DNA of 41,131 nucleotides from an uncultured Mycoplasma sp. (GTDB lineage Bacteria; Bacillota_I; Bacilli_A; Mycoplasmatales; Metamycoplasmataceae): NCBI GenBank assembly GCA_949288045.1, contig CASEIC010000024.1, positions 1 to 41,131 of the forward strand, read 5' to 3'. Shown piece by piece: positions 40,611 to 41,131 of this stretch (position 1 is its first letter; each line of letters starts with the position of its first letter). The notes under the pieces were generated by a model. It saw only the letters and a program-made list of their open reading frames with translations, ran no database searches and was not told where the DNA came from. The position numbers and the translations under genes were made by a program.

Positions 40611-41131
40611 ATGCGAAGAACCGAATTAAAAATAGTTAGATGAAATAGAAATGATTGAAAGACTTTTTTAATAGGTACCGGGACAGGAATTATTAGTTCA
40701 GGTTTTGCTGCTTTTTTGATATTTGTAGTTAAGTATATAACAAATAATGTCCAAAAAGAAAATGTCACTAGTCAAGAAATTACAATAAATGGCCTGGGAA
40801 TTTTATTTATGATTGCTCTTGGGATTTTGTCCATTATTTTTGCTTTTATTTCTAAAATATTTTTATCAAAACTATCTGCAATAAAGATAGCAGAAATAAG
40901 AAATTCTATTTTTGACAAAACACAAGATTTATCTCCTTCAGATTTACATGAATATAGTTCTAATTCTTTGATGACAAGATTATCGTTAGATATATTCAAT
41001 TTTACAATGTATTACAATTGGTTAATTATCAATGTTATTCCATCAATAATTAGATGATTAGTGTTTTCAATTATGACTGCAATTATTAATTATTTAATAT
41101 GTTTAATAATGATAGGTTTAAGTGTAATTTT
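40611..41131 (+). CDS. ABC exporter, N-terminal membrane domain (3' end outside window)
   Basis: At least 173 residues visible, all in the transmembrane domain: helices at about 17-38 and 60-85, then the cytoplasmic loop KIAEIRNSIFDKTQDLSPSD, which fits the type I exporter pattern, and SLMTRLSLDIFNFT (the SLITRLTND-like coupling segment). ATP-binding domain would follow. TGA Trp used; NWLI uses TGG. Substrate (lipid, peptide or drug) unknown. Confidence 0.8.

Overview
The window is a dense, strongly AT-rich stretch of a mollicute (mycoplasma-type) chromosome that uses genetic code 4. TGA is read as Trp throughout: valyl-tRNA synthetase, the phosphoglycerate mutase, asparaginyl- and glutamyl-tRNA synthetases and many others only form full-length proteins when in-frame TGA is Trp. 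TGA is the usual Trp codon and TGG is rare. Genes are packed with 1-4 nt or larger overlaps, there is a cluster of lipoproteins and surface proteins, and anabolic genes are few. All of this fits a host-associated Mycoplasma-like genome. The large OppF-like protein hints at the pneumoniae/penetrans side of the class, but genus cannot be fixed from sequence alone.

Layout. 1-10423: end of a membrane-anchored surface protein (-), ROK sugar kinase, a membrane-anchored unknown, pgsA, a family 2 glycosyltransferase, a coiled-coil protein (-), apt, rpiB and a SHOCT-domain protein (-), gpmI, a membrane-anchored GIY-YIG nuclease-like protein, and an 845-residue signal-peptide/C-terminal-anchor surface protein (-). 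10424-14827: a divergent control region with inverted and tandem repeats, then a 1380-residue UPF1-like SF1 helicase. 14919-22624: APH-like kinase, MATE transporter, HPr (-), hpt, DegV, a BI-1-like membrane protein, a 783-residue degenerate OppF-like ABC protein and a small membrane protein. 22651-26312: valS converging on deoB (-). 26354-28942: tRNA-Leu(CAA) and a nif3-nfo-mutM operon. 29024-32245: nusB, an unknown, tlyA, sufS and sufU in one overlapping operon. 32262-36309: lipoprotein, rluD, leucine-rich-repeat lipoprotein, asnS. 36315-41131: DUF1934-like gene and gltX (-), a YitT-family protein, a 44-residue ORF (-), trpS, a 27-residue ORF and the start of an ABC exporter.

How it works together. 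Housekeeping functions dominate: translation (valS, asnS, gltX, trpS, tlyA, rluD, tRNA-Leu, nusB), nucleotide and pentose salvage (apt, hpt, deoB, rpiB), glycolysis and PTS (gpmI, ptsH), base excision repair (nfo, mutM), Fe-S assembly (sufS, sufU) and lipids (pgsA, glycosyltransferase, DegV). Surface proteins and transporters are interspersed.

Most notable observations. (1) An OppF-like ABC protein keeps the fold landmarks but has lost the Walker A glycines, signature, catalytic Glu and H-loop His, and has a roughly 500-residue helical insertion. (2) The valyl-tRNA synthetase has a visibly eroded editing site. (3) Many first genes have a -10 box only 6-10 nt before ATG and no Shine-Dalgarno, the arrangement expected of leaderless mRNAs. 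(4) A GIY-YIG domain is tethered to the membrane just behind gpmI. (5) The helicase ends in a degenerate restriction-endonuclease-like domain. (6) Several very short genes and operator-like repeats are present. No CRISPR array, IS element, transposase, rRNA or replication origin was seen.
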